Part shown: piece after piece, positions 6,203 through 8,070 of the stretch
Numbering within the stretch: the stretch's first letter is position 1
How the letters are laid out: each line of letters opens with the position of its first letter
Assembly (NCBI GenBank): GCA_964646425.1
Contig: CAZYEI010000051.1
Coordinates: forward strand, 1-8,070
Source of the DNA: CAZYEI01 sp964646425
Lineage (GTDB): Bacteria; Bacillota_I; Bacilli_A; RFN20; JAISJY01
Reading direction: 5' to 3'
Length of the DNA: 8,070 nt
The notes under the pieces: generated by a model
What the model was told of the DNA's origin: nothing
The model's database searches: none
What the model saw: only the letters and a program-made list of their open reading frames with translations
Translations under genes and position numbers: made by a program

Positions 6203-7879
6203 ATGATATTTAATGATTTATTTGCAAAATATTTAGTTGAGAATTCTGTGATTTCAAATGAAAGAGTAAATCAAATTTTAAAAATATGTGATGATATATC
6301 TTCTCCTCTTTATACAGAATTAATAAATAATGATGTATTAGATGCTGATACTGTCTATACAAATTTAGGAAATTATTTAGATTTAGATTTTAGAGGTTTC
6401 CAACTAACAGAAGTTAATTTTGATTTAGTTTCAAAATTTTCTCGTGAAAAAATTATTGAATTTAAGGTTGTTCCTTATGAAGAAACATTAGATACTATTA
6501 CATTTGCTATTTCAAATCCTTTTAGAATTGAAGAACTTGATGAATTTAAATTTGTAACTAATAAAAAAATTAAATATTTTTTAGTGACTCCTACTACTAT
6601 TGATTCGTTAATTAGATATATTGATAACAAAATTCAACAAAATACTGTGCTTAATGATTTTTCATCAAAAGAAGTTGATATCACAGATGCCATTGATGAT
6701 ACTGGTAATATTTCAATTGATGCTCCGATTATTAAATTATGCGATTCTATTCTAAAAGATGCTATCAGTAGAGGTGCATCAGATATTCATATTGAGCCAT
6801 TTACTGAAGAGATAATTGTTAGATATAGAATTGACGGAAAATTATCTGTTATCGATAGAATACCAACGCATTTATATCAATCTATTTTGGCAAGATTTAA
6901 AATTATGTCTGAATTAAATATTGCTGAAAGACGTGTTCCTCAAGATGGAAAAATTAATATGATTATTAATGAAATGCAGTATGATTTTCGTGTGTCTACA
7001 ATTCCTACAATTAATGGTGAAAAACTAGTTATTCGTATTTATAATATTTCGCTATCTTCAGCTAATTTATCGGCTCTTGGATTTAACGGGAAACAAAGCC
7101 AATTAATTTTAGAAATGATTACAAGACCACACGGAATTGTTTTAATGACAGGACCTACTGGTAGTGGAAAATCAACATCTTTATATGCATTTTTAAGGTA
7201 CTTGAATAAAGAAGATACAAATATTATTACTGTTGAAGATCCTGTGGAAAATCAAATAACAGGTATTAATCAAGTACAAGTAAATCCTAAAGCAAATTTA
7301 ACATTTGCAACAGCACTTCGTTCAATTTTGCGTCAAGACCCAAATGTAATTATGATTGGAGAAATTCGTGATGAAGAAACAGCTCAAATTGCTACTCGTG
7401 CTGCGATAACTGGTCACTTGGTTCTTTCAACGATTCATACAAATGATGCAGCTGGTGTTGTGACACGTTTAATAAATATGGGAATCCCTCCATATTTGGT
7501 AGCTGATGCTTTGTTAGGTTCTATTTCTCAACGATTGGTAAGAAAGTTATGTCCAAAATGTAAAGTTGAAAGTGAAACAACATTGTCTGAAATGAAAATG
7601 TTAGGACTTGATAAACCTGCTAAAATTTATAGACAATGTGGCTGCAAAGCTTGTAATCATACTGGTTATGCTGGACGAATTGGTGTCTTTGAAATATTAG
7701 TTGTAAATGATGATGTAAAGGCAGCAATAATGAGTGATGACTTCACGAGTGATATGCTTAATAAAATTGTAAATGATTCTATGCCAACAATACTTGATAA
7801 TGCTAGAGATAGAGTTCTTGCAGGTGAAACTTCGATTGAAGAATATGAAAAATTATCTGAAGTTATTGAAGTAAAATAA
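6203..7879 (+). CDS. pilB: Type IV pilus assembly ATPase PilB/GspE
   Basis: This cytoplasmic hexameric ATPase drives pilus or pseudopilus extension. Its 558 residues match the PilB/GspE length. An N-terminal MshEN-like domain (about 1-145) comes first; its end SKFSREKIIEFKVVPYEE (SREK at 80-83) is typical. The N2 domain follows (DAPIIKLCDSIL, 173-184; SRGASDIHIEP, 189-199). The ATPase core has Walker A GPTGSGKS (317-324), Asp box TVEDPVE (343-349), Walker B VIMIGEIRDEET (382-393; Glu387) and His box TGHLVLSTIHTNDA (403-416), so it looks catalytically complete. A tetracysteine zinc site typical of extension ATPases is present: Cys450/Cys453 and Cys481/Cys484 (GCKACNHTGYAGR). PilT lacks this zinc site and this N-terminal domain, so this is the extension motor. 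The usual RLG repeats for cyclic-di-GMP binding are not recognisable. It is the last gene before a hairpin terminator. Confidence 0.96.
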   Translation: MIFNDLFAKYLVENSVISNERVNQILKICDDISSPLYTELINNDVLDADTVYTNLGNYLDLDFRGFQLTEVNFDLVSKFSREKIIEFKVVPYEETLDTITFAISNPFRIEELDEFKFVTNKKIKYFLVTPTTIDSLIRYIDNKIQQNTVLNDFSSKEVDITDAIDDTGNISIDAPIIKLCDSILKDAISRGASDIHIEPFTEEIIVRYRIDGKLSVIDRIPTHLYQSILARFKIMSELNIAERRVPQDGKINMIINEMQYDFRVSTIPTINGEKLVIRIYNISLSSANLSALGFNGKQSQLILEMITRPHGIVLMTGPTGSGKSTSLYAFLRYLNKEDTNIITVEDPVENQITGINQVQVNPKANLTFATALRSILRQDPNVIMIGEIRDEETAQIATRAAITGHLVLSTIHTNDAAGVVTRLINMGIPPYLVADALLGSISQRLVRKLCPKCKVESETTLSEMKMLGLDKPAKIYRQCGCKACNHTGYAGRIGVFEILVVNDDVKAAIMSDDFTSDMLNKIVNDSMPTILDNARDRVLAGETSIEEYEKLSEVIEVK

Positions 7880-7895
7880 ATATTTATAGTTCTAA

Positions 7896-7938
7896 AAAAA
7901 ACACTTCTTCTATATTTATATACAAAGGAGTGTTTTTT
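7896..7938 (+). terminator. Terminator-like hairpin that contains the next gene's ribosome binding site
   Basis: The arms 7896-7909 and 7925-7938 form 14 pairs with one G-U (7906/7928) around a 15-base loop. The last six T residues (7933-7938) pair with the A tract, so it can act as an intrinsic terminator after pilB. The 3' arm includes AAGGAG of the Shine-Dalgarno site for ATG 7941, so folding would also hide that site in read-through RNA. Confidence 0.65.
7924..7930 (+). promoter_or_regulatory. Ribosome binding site within a hairpin arm
   Basis: AAAGGAG lies 10 bases before ATG 7941 and is buried in the 3' arm of the hairpin 7896-7938 in any transcript that includes the 5' arm. Confidence 0.6.
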
Positions 7939-7940
7939 AT

Positions 7941-8070
7941 ATGATTAAAAAAATTATTGCTATCTTATCATTGCTTTTCATTTTATTTTCATTAAATAAT
8001 AATCAAGTTGAAATTTGCGCAGAAAATAATGAGTCGTATATTGATTTAGATATTGAAAGTTTTGGTGGAT
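7941..8070 (+). CDS. N terminus of a secreted protein, cut by the window end
   Basis: Forty-three residues are visible: MIKKIIAILSLLFILFSLNNN, then QVEICAENNESYIDLDIESFGG. The first 18 residues form a Sec signal peptide (basic start, then an uninterrupted hydrophobic core); cleavage after ICA (residue 27) is plausible. No lipobox cysteine is in the right context. The mature part begins with an acidic, Asn-rich stretch and is too short to identify. It follows the pilus ATPase by 61 bases on the same strand, across the terminator-like hairpin, and may be an exported accessory protein, but the function is unknown. The gene continues beyond the window. Confidence 0.75.
   Translation, partial: MIKKIIAILSLLFILFSLNNNQVEICAENNESYIDLDIESFGG

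Noticed and set aside
1..8070. CRISPR arrays, tRNA or rRNA genes, insertion sequences, integration sites
   Set aside because: I see no regularly spaced repeats, no cloverleaf with a conserved GGTTCGAATC-type arm, no transposase motifs and no terminal inverted repeats.

Overview
This is an AT-rich window, apparently from a low-GC Bacillota: strong AAAGGAGG-type ribosome binding sites, short gaps, all genes on the + strand and a Bacillus-like pyrimidine-nucleoside phosphorylase. TGG encodes Trp throughout, and TGA stops one gene in a tight overlap, so the standard bacterial code fits better than the Mycoplasma code. An uncultured gut Bacilli/Erysipelotrichia-type lineage is plausible, but the sequence does not fix the genus.

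Layout. (1) 1-887: the 3' two-thirds of a pyrimidine-nucleoside phosphorylase. (2) 888-1135: a 248-base gap with a good sigma-A type promoter (TTGACA, 16 bases, TGnTAAAAT) and a leader of about 180 nt containing small hairpins. (3) 1136-2284: two small membrane proteins with the same layout (two N-terminal membrane helices, then a soluble C-terminal part). The first carries a conserved but unnamed domain. (4) 2298-2330: a perfect 14-bp hairpin separating these genes from the next block. (5) 2348-7879: a compact type IV pilus / competence-pseudopilus type assembly operon: prepilin, PilM-like protein, prepilin, short GspK/PilX-like prepilin, prepilin peptidase (PilD), platform protein (PilC) and assembly ATPase (PilB). 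Most genes are close or overlapping, which suggests one co-transcribed unit. (6) 7896-7938: a hairpin that looks like a terminator but also contains the ribosome binding site of the next gene. (7) 7941 to the end: the start of a secreted protein.

How the genes work together (inference from family knowledge). PilD cleaves and methylates the prepilins. PilB, a hexameric ATPase, drives PilC to move pilins from the membrane into a filament. The PilM-like protein would dock PilB/PilC to the inner complex. The prepilins here look like minor or initiating pilins. No obvious major pilin, no PilN/PilO and no retraction ATPase PilT lie in the window. The secreted protein after the hairpin and the two membrane proteins before it could be accessory parts, but nothing in their sequences proves this.

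Four apparent start codons are corrected from ribosome binding site position (1982, 2348, 2747 and 3989). The most interesting points are the degenerate PilM-like protein between two prepilins, the Glu5-less 65-residue prepilin, the loss of the ligand motifs in the PilB N-terminal domain, and the two hairpins at the operon borders.
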